From positions 1 through 64,000 of the forward strand of contig NZ_VDET01000037.1 of the NCBI RefSeq assembly GCF_006381105.1: a stretch of 64,000 nt of DNA, given 5' to 3'. Origin of the DNA: Flavicella sediminum (GTDB taxonomy: Bacteria > Bacteroidota > Bacteroidia > Flavobacteriales > Flavobacteriaceae). A program made the translations under genes and the position numbers. This document shows, one piece after another, positions 1 through 8,083 of the stretch (position 1 is the first letter of the stretch; each line of letters begins with the position of its first letter). The notes beneath the pieces are model-generated. The model did not search any database, was not told where the DNA came from, and saw only the letters and a program-made list of their open reading frames with translations.

Positions 1-1
1 A

Positions 2-1396
2 ATTACTTCTGCAGATGTAGACAATGGTTCTTTAGACGCTTGCGGTATTGCTAGTATTACTTTAAATATTACAACATTTAACTGTGATAATGTAGGTGAA
101 AATATAGTTACTTTAACCGTGACAGATATTAACGGAAATATAGCCTCGGCGGATGCAGTGGTAAGTGTAGAAGATGTTATAGCGCCGGTTGTACGAACAC
201 AGGATCTTAGTTTGGAATTAGATGTTAATGGAGAGGTTTCAATTTTGGCTAGTGAAATTGATAATGGTTCTTCCGACAGCTGTGGAATTGAAGGCTTATC
301 GGTTACTCCAAGTTCATTTACTTGTGCAAATGTAGGAACTAATACCGTAACATTAACTGTCGTTGACGTAAACGGAAATGTTCAAACAAAGGATGCCATT
401 GTGACTATCTCAGACAATATTGAACCTACGGTATTGGTGAATGATATTTCAGTTGTTTTAGAGGACGGAATAGCGACTATTACACCTGAAGATATCAATA
501 ATGATAGTTTTGATAATTGTGGAATATCTAGTTTGTCACTTGATATAACTAGTTTTGATTGTAGTTCAATAGGAGATAATACAGTTGTTTTTACCGTTGA
601 GGATTCAAATGGAAATTCAGTGTCTAGTGAGGCAAATGTAATTGTAATAGGTGAGATTCCTACAGTTGAAATTTCTAGTTTTACAACCGTAAATACGCAA
701 TCAGAAAATACAATTTATTTAGGTTATGGTCCTAGTGAAGTAACTTTAAGTCCTGTTGTAAGTGGAGGAACTGGTTTTGTGTATGATTGGAAATCGTCTA
801 CAGGTGAAGTTGTAGAAAATATAGAAAATCCTACAATTAGACCAATTGAAAGTACTACTTATACGGTAACCGTTACAAATTCAAATGGTTGTTCAGCTAC
901 GGCTTCCTTAGATGTTTGTGTTAAGGATGTAAGAAGTTTTGATAGTAAAGGTAGGTTTAAAGGAAAAGTATTAGTTTGTCATCATGCCGGACCGAATGGA
1001 AAACAATTTGTGATTAGTATTAGTAAAAATGCTGTTGCTAGTCACCTAAATAATCATGGAGATAGCTTAGGTAATTGCGATTCTCAATGTGTGGGTACTG
1101 ATGCTAGTTCTTCAATGCTGAGCAAAGCTCATCATGATGAAGAGGAAGCTATGAAGCCTACTGTTTCAATAGTGCCCAATCCGACAAATAATAAAGCAAT
1201 TGTAAGGTTAAATACCGCTACTGCTGGTGAAATTCAGATTTATGAAATTTCTGGTAAAATGCTTTTTAATGAATACGCTACAGATTTAAGTTCTGGAGTT
1301 GAATTTAAGATTGCTCGACTGAAAGGCGGTAATTATTTAGTGAAGATTATTACTGAAAACGGAGTGTATACTTCTGTAATTGTCAAAACAAAATAA
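2..1396 (+). CDS. Secreted repeat protein with T9SS C-terminal tail (5' end outside window)
   Basis: This is a partial gene: the frame is open from base 2, so the first ATG at 119 is internal. It encodes Ig-like/HYR-type repeats of about 77 residues. Three are visible (roughly bases 2-190, 191-430 and 431-655), each with a DNGS...CGI...C...VTLTV.D.NGN pattern and two conserved cysteines. A PKD/Ig-like domain follows (about 656-915), then a Cys/His module around 970-1090 (CHHAGPNGKQ...AVASHLNNHGDSLGNC) that I have seen in other Bacteroidota surface proteins. The last 75 or so residues (PNPTNN...GEIQIYEISGK...KGGNYLVKI) match a type A T9SS sorting domain, so the protein should be exported by type IX secretion. 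Adhesin-like function is inferred only. Confidence 0.85.
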   Translation: MTSADVDNGSLDACGIASITLNITTFNCDNVGENIVTLTVTDINGNIASADAVVSVEDVIAPVVRTQDLSLELDVNGEVSILASEIDNGSSDSCGIEGLSVTPSSFTCANVGTNTVTLTVVDVNGNVQTKDAIVTISDNIEPTVLVNDISVVLEDGIATITPEDINNDSFDNCGISSLSLDITSFDCSSIGDNTVVFTVEDSNGNSVSSEANVIVIGEIPTVEISSFTTVNTQSENTIYLGYGPSEVTLSPVVSGGTGFVYDWKSSTGEVVENIENPTIRPIESTTYTVTVTNSNGCSATASLDVCVKDVRSFDSKGRFKGKVLVCHHAGPNGKQFVISISKNAVASHLNNHGDSLGNCDSQCVGTDASSSMLSKAHHDEEEAMKPTVSIVPNPTNNKAIVRLNTATAGEIQIYEISGKMLFNEYATDLSSGVEFKIARLKGGNYLVKIITENGVYTSVIVKTK

Positions 1397-1416
1397 AGAT
1401 TAATTAAGATGAATTG

Positions 1417-1450
1417 AAAAGGCTAAAGTGTTCTCACTTTAGCCTTTTTT
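1417..1450 (+). terminator. Rho-independent terminator of the secreted repeat protein gene
   Basis: A 14-bp perfect stem (AAAAGGCTAAAGTG / CACTTTAGCCTTTT) with a 4-nt loop, followed by T residues, lies 21 bp after the stop codon. It is symmetric enough to act from both sides, although the convergent gene ends about 85 bp away. Confidence 0.85.
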
Positions 1451-1535
1451 ATTGTAAAACCTCAATAAAACAGAAACCGTAAATACACAAACTGTCTGAG
1501 TTCTTTTTTCGAGAATAGTTATTTACAAGTAGCTA

Positions 1536-2300
1536 TTAAAATCCTTCAAAAACACCCAAGCCAAATAAGGCAAAATCATATTTTACAGGATCCTTAGGGT
1601 CTAATTTTCTTAAAGTAGTATCTAATTCTAAAAGCGCTTTTCCGTCGTTTTGTTTTCTTTTTAAAATTTTTAACTTTCGAGCTACGTTGCCAGAGTGCAC
1701 GTCTAAGGGACAGGAAAGTAGGGCTGGGGAAATACTTTTCCATAAGCCAAAATCAACACCAAGATTGTCTTGTCTTACCATCCAACGCAAGTACATATTG
1801 ATTCTTTTGGCTGCAGAACCTTTTAAAGGATCGGAGACATGTTTTGTGGTTCTTTGTTGGTGGGGAATTTCAAAAAATAGTTTTTTGAATTCGTGAATGG
1901 CAGGTTGTAAAGATGTGTCTGATTTGTGTTTGGCGAATACAGCTTCTAAGCCCTGGTGTTGGGTATAGATGTTTTTTAAAGATTGGATAAAAAACTTAAA
2001 ATCTTCTAAATTAAAGGTCCGATGAACAAAATGTTCAAAATTGTCCAAATCGGTATCGGTATGGCTCATCACAAAATCATAAGGAGAGTTACCTAAGAAC
2101 TCCATCATTTTATGACTGTTTTTGATAATCATAGGTCTTTTTCCCCAAGCAATAGTTGCTGCCAAAAAACCTGCAATTTCAATATCTTCTTTGCACGTAT
2201 ATAAATGCGGAATTTGAACAGGGTCTGAGTCAATAAACTCTAAGGTATTGTATTGAATAACCTTGGCGTCTAAAAATTCTTTTAATTCAGATTTGTTCAT
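1536..2300 (-). CDS. TIGR02757 family protein (DUF2400)
   Basis: The 254-residue product matches my memory of the conserved Bacteroidota/Spirochaetes family TIGR02757. The family has a full-length helical fold and motifs such as DPVQIPH near the N-terminus, AATIAWGKR, and CPLDVHSGNVARKL with DPVKYDFALFGLG at the C-terminus. The CPLD.H..R.A pattern and overall layout recall HhH-GPD/DNA-glycosylase-like proteins, but the function is not established. It stands alone on the minus strand, downstream of miaE with a 137-bp gap, and faces the terminator of the secreted repeat protein gene. The ATG start is the natural one, with no upstream in-frame alternative seen. Confidence 0.8.
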   Translation of the reverse strand: MNKSELKEFLDAKVIQYNTLEFIDSDPVQIPHLYTCKEDIEIAGFLAATIAWGKRPMIIKNSHKMMEFLGNSPYDFVMSHTDTDLDNFEHFVHRTFNLEDFKFFIQSLKNIYTQHQGLEAVFAKHKSDTSLQPAIHEFKKLFFEIPHQQRTTKHVSDPLKGSAAKRINMYLRWMVRQDNLGVDFGLWKSISPALLSCPLDVHSGNVARKLKILKRKQNDGKALLELDTTLRKLDPKDPVKYDFALFGLGVFEGF

Positions 2301-2373
2301 TTATAAAGTTGTATAACACTATTAGAAGAATAAGTCAGCAAAAGTTTTAGACGGATCCTTTTTAAGTTTTTCC

Positions 2374-2390
2374 GGCTGAACCTGTCGAAG
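2374..2390. repeat. Dispersed intergenic repeat, copy 1 (GGCTGAACCTGTCGAAG)
   Basis: This 17-mer recurs at 8033-8049 with one mismatch (GGCTGAGCCTGTCGAAG). Both copies sit between genes and are GC-rich in an AT-rich background. Similar short sequences are common intergenic repeats in flavobacterial genomes. No function is assigned. Confidence 0.6.
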
Positions 2391-2410
2391 CCCAATTAAA
2401 TTTTTATTTT

Positions 2411-2438
2411 ACCAATTACCAATTACCAATTACCAATT
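2411..2438. repeat. Short tandem repeat (ACCAATT)x4
   Basis: Four perfect tandem copies of the heptamer ACCAATT end exactly at the stop codon of miaE on the opposite strand. Copy number may vary by slippage. Because the unit is 7 nt and ends at the stop codon, loss or gain could alter only the extreme C-terminus of MiaE. Confidence 0.8.
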
Positions 2439-3031
2439 TACCCATGAATAGATTCCGTATTGGCTAATTTTTTCATAATCTCTGCTTCGTACACCAACAA
2501 GTCGTCCCAAAGTTTGTCAACTTCTTCACGAACACCAAAATCTCTTGCAAAAGTCAAAAATAAAATATAGTGATTGGCTTCAGAAACCATTAGGTCGTGG
2601 TAAAATTTAGACAATTCAGGATCTGCTAAATTTTCAGAAAGTAAACGAAAACGCTCACAGCTTCTGGCTTCAATTAGGGCAGAGTATAACAAACGGTGGA
2701 TAAGATTGCTTAATTTACTTCCGCCTTTAGGGAAAAATTTAATCAGTTCTACCACATATTTATCACTTCGGTTAGGACCTAAAGGAATACCTCTTGCAAT
2801 TAATTTGTCATGTACCATTTTAAAATGGCTCATTTCTTCCTTCACCATGGCCACCATAGCGGTAACAAGTTCGGTACGTTCAGGAAAGCTTAGGATAAAT
2901 GAAATAGCTGTAGAGGCCGCTTTTTGTTCGCAATAAGCATGGTCAATTAAAATTTCTTCAATGTTTTTTTCTGCAATATTTACCCATCTTGGGTCGGTAG
3001 GTAATTTCAATCCTAGCATTACTGAATCCAT
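2438..3031 (-). CDS. miaE: tRNA-(ms2io6A)-hydroxylase MiaE
   Basis: The 197-residue protein is a ferritin-like diiron monooxygenase that hydroxylates the isopentenyl group of ms2i6A37 in tRNA. Diiron ligands are visible as E..H pairs along the four-helix bundle: EEMSHFKMVH in the first half, EARSCERF in the middle and SEANHYILF near residue 150. The length is typical for the family. The start is the ATG at 3031 (MDSVMLGL); the second Met four codons on is an alternative. It lies 19 bp downstream of the SulP gene on the same strand and is probably the last gene of a usp-sulP-miaE operon. Confidence 0.9.
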   Translation of the reverse strand: MDSVMLGLKLPTDPRWVNIAEKNIEEILIDHAYCEQKAASTAISFILSFPERTELVTAMVAMVKEEMSHFKMVHDKLIARGIPLGPNRSDKYVVELIKFFPKGGSKLSNLIHRLLYSALIEARSCERFRLLSENLADPELSKFYHDLMVSEANHYILFLTFARDFGVREEVDKLWDDLLVYEAEIMKKLANTESIHG

Positions 3032-3050
3032 AGTACTTGTATTTTAGTTT

Positions 3051-5270
3051 CTATTTAATAGAATTATTTTTCTCTATAATTTTTAACAATCGGGTAGCAA
3101 AATCTCCCATTGCTTTTATTTCTTTTACACTGGCCAAACGTTCTTTATGCAATATTAATAAGCCATTCGGACCCGATTTTATGTGGTAATAGGTGTTGCT
3201 TTCAAAAAATAAAACCAGTTCATCGGTAAAGAATTTTTCAATTTCTTTTTTATTATTTCCATATAAGAAAAACCGTTTTGAAAAGTCGGGATGCCCTTCA
3301 ATATCAAGATCATCATAACCCGCTAAATGATAAATATACTCAAACATTCCTTCCCTATCTAAGGTGAATTGTGGGGGCGGACTGTCCAATTGAATATGGA
3401 TCATGGTGCTCCTAATGACTTGCTTGGCAATAAATTCTCCTTCTGTATAAATAACATCGAACAGGGTGCACTTGTCGTTTTTTAAAACATTTTTTATTTT
3501 GTCGATGTTTTTTGTTTCAAAATAACTGAATTCTTTTAAAAATTCAAATGGCTTTTTACGAATTGGTCGGTAGGTCCAATGGAAATCTTTGGCAATTGCT
3601 TTTAGTGATTTTTGTCTTTTGGTTAAATTTCTAGAAGCAATACGTTTTGTGGCACTAATTCTTCGAAGAGCAAAGGGATGTCCGGTATGTGCACCATGTA
3701 AATCCAAACCGATAACTTCAAAATGGCCTCCCTTAGAATTGAAAGATTGAATATAGTTATTTAAATTTTCCATGACTGTATGATCGACAAAAGAACAGCG
3801 AGAAAAATCGACAATAACATCTTGGTTTTCGGGAATTTGATCTAGTTTCGATTTTAATTTTGAATAATTTAAAAAGCTACAAAAATTGACGACACTTACA
3901 TAGTAGTTTTGTTTTTCATCCGCTTCTTTAAACATCAAAACATTTGGTTTTAATACATTTCTTGTAAAGAAGAAAATACTTTTCTTTAAAACGATATGAA
4001 TGACAAAAGTGATGGCAATTCCGCAAATAATTCCGGTAATTAAATTGGTGAAAATAGTCACCAATAAAGTGGTTAAAAAGATCAATAATTGCTCTTTTCC
4101 AATTTTGAAAATTTTGGCAATATTTTTCGGAGCGGCAAGTTTATAGCCTGTAAATACTAAAATAGCAGCCAATGCAGGAAGCGGAATCATCCGCAATTGG
4201 TTTTGGAACAATAAAACAAAAATCAATAGAAAACCAGCATGGAAAAAATTAGAAGACCTGTTGGTGGCTCCGTTGTTTACATTTACAGAACTTCTGGCAA
4301 TTACAGTAACCACATTCAATCCACCTAAAAAACCACTAATCATGGTGGCAAACCCTAGGGCTTTTAAATCTTGATTGATATTTGATCTTCGACGTAGCGG
4401 ATCTAGTTTGTCTACCGCTTTAACGCTTAATAAAGATTCAATACTGGAAACTAAAGTTATCGCAATAACCACATTGACGAAATCCATATCAAAAATTTTA
4501 CGGAAATCTGGAAAGGCTAAATTTGAAAGCACATTTTCTGGAATGCTAATTAATAAAGCTTTATCAATAGGGTAGTCGTACGGAGAAATAAAGTTGAAGT
4601 AATAACTCATTCCCACGGTTAAAACCACAATCCACATTGGCGCAGGAATTAGTTGAAAAATACGATTTCTTATTTTTGGATAATAAATCATGATCAGCAA
4701 ACTCACAATACCAACTTCACCAGCGGTAAAGGTTGATTTGTTTGAATTGGTAAAAAAGTTGAGCAGTGTATCCGGAATTTTTAACAGTAAATCTACCGTG
4801 TTTCCTTGTATGGATGCATAGCCAAGCATGACGTGAAATTGCTTGGCAAAAATTCCAATTCCGATAGCTGCCAGCATTCCTTGAATGGCTGAGGAAGGAA
4901 AAAAATCGCTAAGGATTCCCATTCTTAAAAAACCAAGTACAAGCATAAACCCACCAGAAATAACAATGGCGGCAAGGGTGTATAAAAAACCTTGATGAAT
5001 ATCTCCTAAGGCCAAAGTGGTAATGGCACTAAGCAGTACAACGACCAATCCGTTACCTGGCCCTGTAATGGTTACATTTGAACCACCAAGTATGGCTACC
5101 ATAACACCACTTACCACGGCAGAAATGATCCCTGCAATTGGTGGCGCTTCAGAGGCAATGGCCAAACCTAAACCTAGTGGCAAGGCTATTAAAGAAACGA
5201 CAAACCCAGAAAATATATTCTTAGGCAAGTCTTCCATAAATGTTTTTATTGCTGTTTGTTTTTTTACCAT
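3051..5270 (-). CDS. SulP family anion transporter with STAS domain and extra C-terminal domain
   Basis: The 739-residue inner-membrane protein has a SulP core (about residues 15-430, rich in hydrophobic helices, with motifs such as SLIALPLGLGLAIAS and GFLGGLNVVTVIARSSVN). A STAS domain follows around 455-560 (VIVDFSRCSFVDHTVMENL). SulP proteins carry sulfate, bicarbonate or other anions, and the substrate here cannot be read from sequence. After STAS there is a further soluble region of about 180 residues (560-739) that I do not recognise, making the protein longer than typical SulP transporters. It starts 3 bp after the stop codon of a two-domain universal stress protein, so the pair is almost certainly cotranscribed. 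Bicarbonate transport is one possibility. Confidence 0.88.
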   Translation of the reverse strand: MVKKQTAIKTFMEDLPKNIFSGFVVSLIALPLGLGLAIASEAPPIAGIISAVVSGVMVAILGGSNVTITGPGNGLVVVLLSAITTLALGDIHQGFLYTLAAIVISGGFMLVLGFLRMGILSDFFPSSAIQGMLAAIGIGIFAKQFHVMLGYASIQGNTVDLLLKIPDTLLNFFTNSNKSTFTAGEVGIVSLLIMIYYPKIRNRIFQLIPAPMWIVVLTVGMSYYFNFISPYDYPIDKALLISIPENVLSNLAFPDFRKIFDMDFVNVVIAITLVSSIESLLSVKAVDKLDPLRRRSNINQDLKALGFATMISGFLGGLNVVTVIARSSVNVNNGATNRSSNFFHAGFLLIFVLLFQNQLRMIPLPALAAILVFTGYKLAAPKNIAKIFKIGKEQLLIFLTTLLVTIFTNLITGIICGIAITFVIHIVLKKSIFFFTRNVLKPNVLMFKEADEKQNYYVSVVNFCSFLNYSKLKSKLDQIPENQDVIVDFSRCSFVDHTVMENLNNYIQSFNSKGGHFEVIGLDLHGAHTGHPFALRRISATKRIASRNLTKRQKSLKAIAKDFHWTYRPIRKKPFEFLKEFSYFETKNIDKIKNVLKNDKCTLFDVIYTEGEFIAKQVIRSTMIHIQLDSPPPQFTLDREGMFEYIYHLAGYDDLDIEGHPDFSKRFFLYGNNKKEIEKFFTDELVLFFESNTYYHIKSGPNGLLILHKERLASVKEIKAMGDFATRLLKIIEKNNSIK

Positions 5271-5273
5271 CTA

Positions 5274-6116
5274 TTATTTTACAATTAATACGTCTGTAGG
5301 AAGTTCTGATAGAATGTATTCAATATCATGCGGGAAAATACGGTCTAATAAATTTGTTTTGTTAGGAGCGTTCATAATTAACAAATCGGCTCTTACAACA
5401 CGTGCATAATGGCCAATAGAATAACCTCTTTTTCCAAAAATACTTTGTGTTTTTATAGAAATCCCTTCTTTTTTATCTTCATCAATACAATTTAAAAGAT
5501 CTTTTACACGGATATCTTCTCTATTGCTAATTCGTTCTTTGGCAATTGTTGCTCTACGTAAAGAAGTGTCGTCATTAATCTTGACATCAATTTCGCTTTG
5601 CATAATTTCTTCTACAATAGTAATTCTTTTACAACCTATAGCTTGGGCTACGTAAAAAGAAGTGTCAATAGTTTCTGCCGTTTTGGGGTCTTTCAATCCG
5701 TTTACAACAATATGGTTACAGGGAACACGAACAATAGAGTGTTTGATCAATAACAAAACCGAACAAGGAGCATTTCTTGTTAATTTTCTAGCAATAGATC
5801 CTATATAATATTTGTAGATGTTTTCTTTTTGAAGCGCTCCCAAAATAAGTAAGTCAACATTTTCTTTTTGACAAACATCTAAAATAACATCAACTGGACT
5901 ACCTGTTTGAAATAATACTTTTACCTCATTTTTGGTTGTAGGACCTTCCTTTAAAATACCTTGTATTTTTTCTTCTTTTTTTTGAGTTCTAGCACCTACA
6001 TGAACACAAACCAATTGTGCATTAAACATATTTGAAAGTCGTATACCTTCATAAATATTTTGCTTTAGGTTTGGTGAAAAAGCAATACCGATTAAAATTT
6101 TATTGAATTGATGCAA
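5274..6116 (-). CDS. Universal stress protein, tandem UspA domains
   Basis: The 280-residue cytoplasmic protein has two Usp folds. The first (about 1-145) opens with KILIGIAFSPN and contains VDLLILGA and the nucleotide-loop-like GSIARKLTRNAPCSVLLL. The second half ends in RADLLIMNAP...TDVLIVK and is more diverged. The only plausible start is TTG at 6116, since an in-frame stop lies a few codons upstream and the next Met is near residue 30. It sits immediately upstream of the SulP transporter (3-bp gap), a pairing that suggests the Usp protein tunes transporter activity, but this is inference. Confidence 0.85.
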   Translation of the reverse strand: MHQFNKILIGIAFSPNLKQNIYEGIRLSNMFNAQLVCVHVGARTQKKEEKIQGILKEGPTTKNEVKVLFQTGSPVDVILDVCQKENVDLLILGALQKENIYKYYIGSIARKLTRNAPCSVLLLIKHSIVRVPCNHIVVNGLKDPKTAETIDTSFYVAQAIGCKRITIVEEIMQSEIDVKINDDTSLRRATIAKERISNREDIRVKDLLNCIDEDKKEGISIKTQSIFGKRGYSIGHYARVVRADLLIMNAPNKTNLLDRIFPHDIEYILSELPTDVLIVK

Positions 6117-6176
6117 GCGATTACAAATTTGTTAAGTGAGCAAGATATTAAAAATTGTGTTTTGAAAAAGGAGGCG

Positions 6177-6815
6177 TTATAAATCCAATCCGAAAACATT
6201 TTTAAGTAATTCTATATGTGGGTTTAATTCTTTGAGTTTGTCATATTTTTCTTGAGGGGTGTAAACAAACTTTTTCACCTCAGTTTCTACAACTTCAATA
6301 TCCAAATCGACACTAAAGTTATTTAAGTTTTCTCTGATGTATTTTAAAAGTTTGGGTTTTAACCTTCCCAATTGCTCGGCCATTAAATTATTTGGCAAAG
6401 CGTATTTTATAGTTAAGCCTGCTAAAACCGGTTTAGAGGCTCTTAAAATAGAAGCCAAACTTTTGTCTCCTTGTCTTATTAAAAGTTCAGCATAGGCATT
6501 CCAAAGTTCATGAAATCTGCTTTCTGCGAATGGATCTTTTGGTAAGGTATTTCTATCAATTTCTGATTCGTCTATTACAGCAACAGCTTCTACTTTTTGA
6601 GTTAAACTTTTTAAAGACAAAGCTGAAGCTCGTCTTCTAGAAGTCCGTAAAGGAGCATGTACTTTTTTTACTTCAGGTTCCGGTGTTTTTTGTGCAACGG
6701 GTTCAACTGTAGTAACAGGTTTTACTGGGGTTGATATTTTTTTTGCAACAACGTCAAGTTGTTCTTTTACAATGGCGCCTCTAAAAAATGAAGTGGGAAT
6801 TATGTAGTTGCTACT
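6177..6815 (-). CDS. dnaX: DnaX tau-specific C-terminal part, read in the -1 frame
   Basis: After the A11 tract of dnaX the -1 frame is open for 212 codons to the stop at 6177. It begins SSNYIIPTSFFRGAIVKEQL, passes through a Pro/Val/Thr/Lys-rich linker, and ends in a folded domain (from the internal ATG at 6620, 147 residues: FHELWNAYAELLIRQGDKSLASIL...) that resembles the C-terminal domain of flavobacterial DnaX proteins. It has no start of its own that would explain the linker. The likely product is the tau tail, joined to the upstream 357 residues by -1 slippage (about 569 residues in total). The alternative is a homopolymer sequencing error in an uninterrupted gene. Confidence 0.85.
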   Translation of the reverse strand, partial: SSNYIIPTSFFRGAIVKEQLDVVAKKISTPVKPVTTVEPVAQKTPEPEVKKVHAPLRTSRRRASALSLKSLTQKVEAVAVIDESEIDRNTLPKDPFAESRFHELWNAYAELLIRQGDKSLASILRASKPVLAGLTIKYALPNNLMAEQLGRLKPKLLKYIRENLNNFSVDLDIEVVETEVKKFVYTPQEKYDKLKELNPHIELLKNVFGLDL

Positions 6816-7885
6816 TTTTTTTTTTCTGCCTCGAAGGTGATAGATGCAATTTGCATAAGGGTCAATTCAACTAATAATCGCTGATTTTTACTGGTCTTAT
6901 ACTTGAGGTCACACTCATTTGCTTTTTCTATTGCTTGTAATAAAAACGGAAGTGGTGCTGCACTCGCTTGCGTTAAATATTGTTTTTTAGCATTGTCACC
7001 AACTTCTAAAAGAGGAATGGTTTCCGCGTCTTTGGAAACTAATAAATCACGAAAGTGAGAGGCCAATCCGTTGATAAAATGGTGTCCTTCAAATCCTTTG
7101 CTTAAAACGTGGTTGAATTCAATTAATACTTGAGGAATGTTATTTTTAAGAACCAAATCAGTTACTTTAAAATAAACATCATAATCTAAAACATTTAAAT
7201 TTTCAGTAACAGCTTCACGGGTTAAATTTTTTCCAGAGAAACTGATCACTCGGTCAAAAATAGACAAAGCATCACGCATGGCACCATCTGCCTTTTGAGC
7301 AATAATGTGTAAGGCGTCATCGTTGGCAGTGATTCCTTCTTGCTCAGCAATTTTCTTTAAATGATTTTTAGCATCAATAACACCAATTCTCTTAAAATCA
7401 AAAATTTGACAACGCGATAATATGGTTGGAATAATTTTATGTTTTTCCGTAGTTGCTAAAATAAAAATAGCATGTGCTGGTGGTTCTTCTAGCGTCTTTA
7501 AAAAAGCATTAAAGGCCGCTTGTGATAACATATGTACCTCATCAATGATATACACTTTGTATTTTCCTGTTTGTGGAGGAATTCGCACTTGTTCTGTAAG
7601 AGACCGAATATCATCCACAGAGTTGTTAGAAGCAGCATCCAATTCAAAAATATTAAAAGCAAAATCTTCATCAGCATGAAGTCCTTCTTCATCATTTATT
7701 TTTTTTGCAAGAATACGTGCACAACTCGTTTTTCCAACACCTCTAGGACCTGTAAATAGCAAAGCTTGCGCTAAGTGATTGTTTTTTATGGCATTCTCTA
7801 AAGTATTTGTAATGGCTTGTTGCCCCACAACATCCTCAAAAATTTGAGGGCGGTACTTTCTAGCTGATACGATAAATGGTTCCAT
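6800..7885 (-). CDS. dnaX: DNA polymerase III gamma/tau subunit DnaX, AAA+ ATPase part (gamma-length frame)
   Basis: The clamp-loader ATPase has Walker A GPRGVGKT (46-53), DExH-type motif IIDEVHML (113-120), sensor 1 and the SRC arginine-finger motif in TTEKHKIIPTILSRCQIF. The frame ends after EAEKKKVATT at residue 361, right after a run of 11 A residues on the coding strand. That length suits a gamma protein lacking the alpha- and DnaB-binding tau tail. The Cys4 zinc module that normally follows Walker A in DnaX is absent: the region KKINDEEGLHADEDFAFNIF holds no cysteine. Continuation in the -1 frame gives tau. Confidence 0.92.
   Translation of the reverse strand: MEPFIVSARKYRPQIFEDVVGQQAITNTLENAIKNNHLAQALLFTGPRGVGKTSCARILAKKINDEEGLHADEDFAFNIFELDAASNNSVDDIRSLTEQVRIPPQTGKYKVYIIDEVHMLSQAAFNAFLKTLEEPPAHAIFILATTEKHKIIPTILSRCQIFDFKRIGVIDAKNHLKKIAEQEGITANDDALHIIAQKADGAMRDALSIFDRVISFSGKNLTREAVTENLNVLDYDVYFKVTDLVLKNNIPQVLIEFNHVLSKGFEGHHFINGLASHFRDLLVSKDAETIPLLEVGDNAKKQYLTQASAAPLPFLLQAIEKANECDLKYKTSKNQRLLVELTLMQIASITFEAEKKKVATT
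6811..6826 (-). promoter_or_regulatory. dnaX: Putative -1 slippage site in dnaX (A11 followed by a small hairpin)
   Basis: On the coding strand GAG GCA GAA AAA AAA AAA GTA is an 11-A homopolymer (6825-6815) between the AAA+ domain and the tau linker. A 4-bp hairpin with a 3-nt loop (GUAG-CAA-CUAC) follows directly, then the zero-frame stop UAA. A GAGG sequence lies a few bases upstream. E. coli uses an A-rich heptamer for ribosomal frameshifting in dnaX, and Thermus uses an A9 run for transcriptional slippage. Either could work here. Confidence 0.65.
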
Positions 7886-8032
7886 GGATGCTTGAAAAAT
7901 TGAAAGACAAATGTAGGGATAACAAAAAGGAAATACAACAAAAATATGGATGTAAAATTGAAAGGGATTTTAAAGGAGGAATTCACTTTTCGACCGCTCA
8001 AGGTTCGGGAGGATTTTGTTTGATTATTCGGA

Positions 8033-8049
8033 GGCTGAGCCTGTCGAAG
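8033..8049. repeat. Dispersed intergenic repeat, copy 2 (GGCTGAGCCTGTCGAAG)
   Basis: This is the second copy of the 17-mer at 2374-2390, with one mismatch, in the 198-bp gap between the dnaX start and the end of the RluA-type gene. A TTCGAAG echo follows it directly. Confidence 0.6.
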
Positions 8050-8083
8050 TTTCGAAGTCACTATATTTTTTTTATATAAAAAA

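Noticed and set aside
1687-1896. 69-codon plus-strand ORF inside the TIGR02757 gene
   Set aside because: It lies antisense to a conserved gene and its translation shows no family pattern; it is a shadow frame.
2301-2437. tRNA or small RNA gene in the gap before miaE
   Set aside because: I found no cloverleaf-like pattern or CCA end; the gap holds one dispersed repeat and the ACCAATT tandem.
6177-7885. dnaX as a plain pseudogene
   Set aside because: Both halves are intact and under the expected motif conservation, and the only break is at a homopolymer where slippage is known for this gene. Slippage or a sequencing error fits better than decay.
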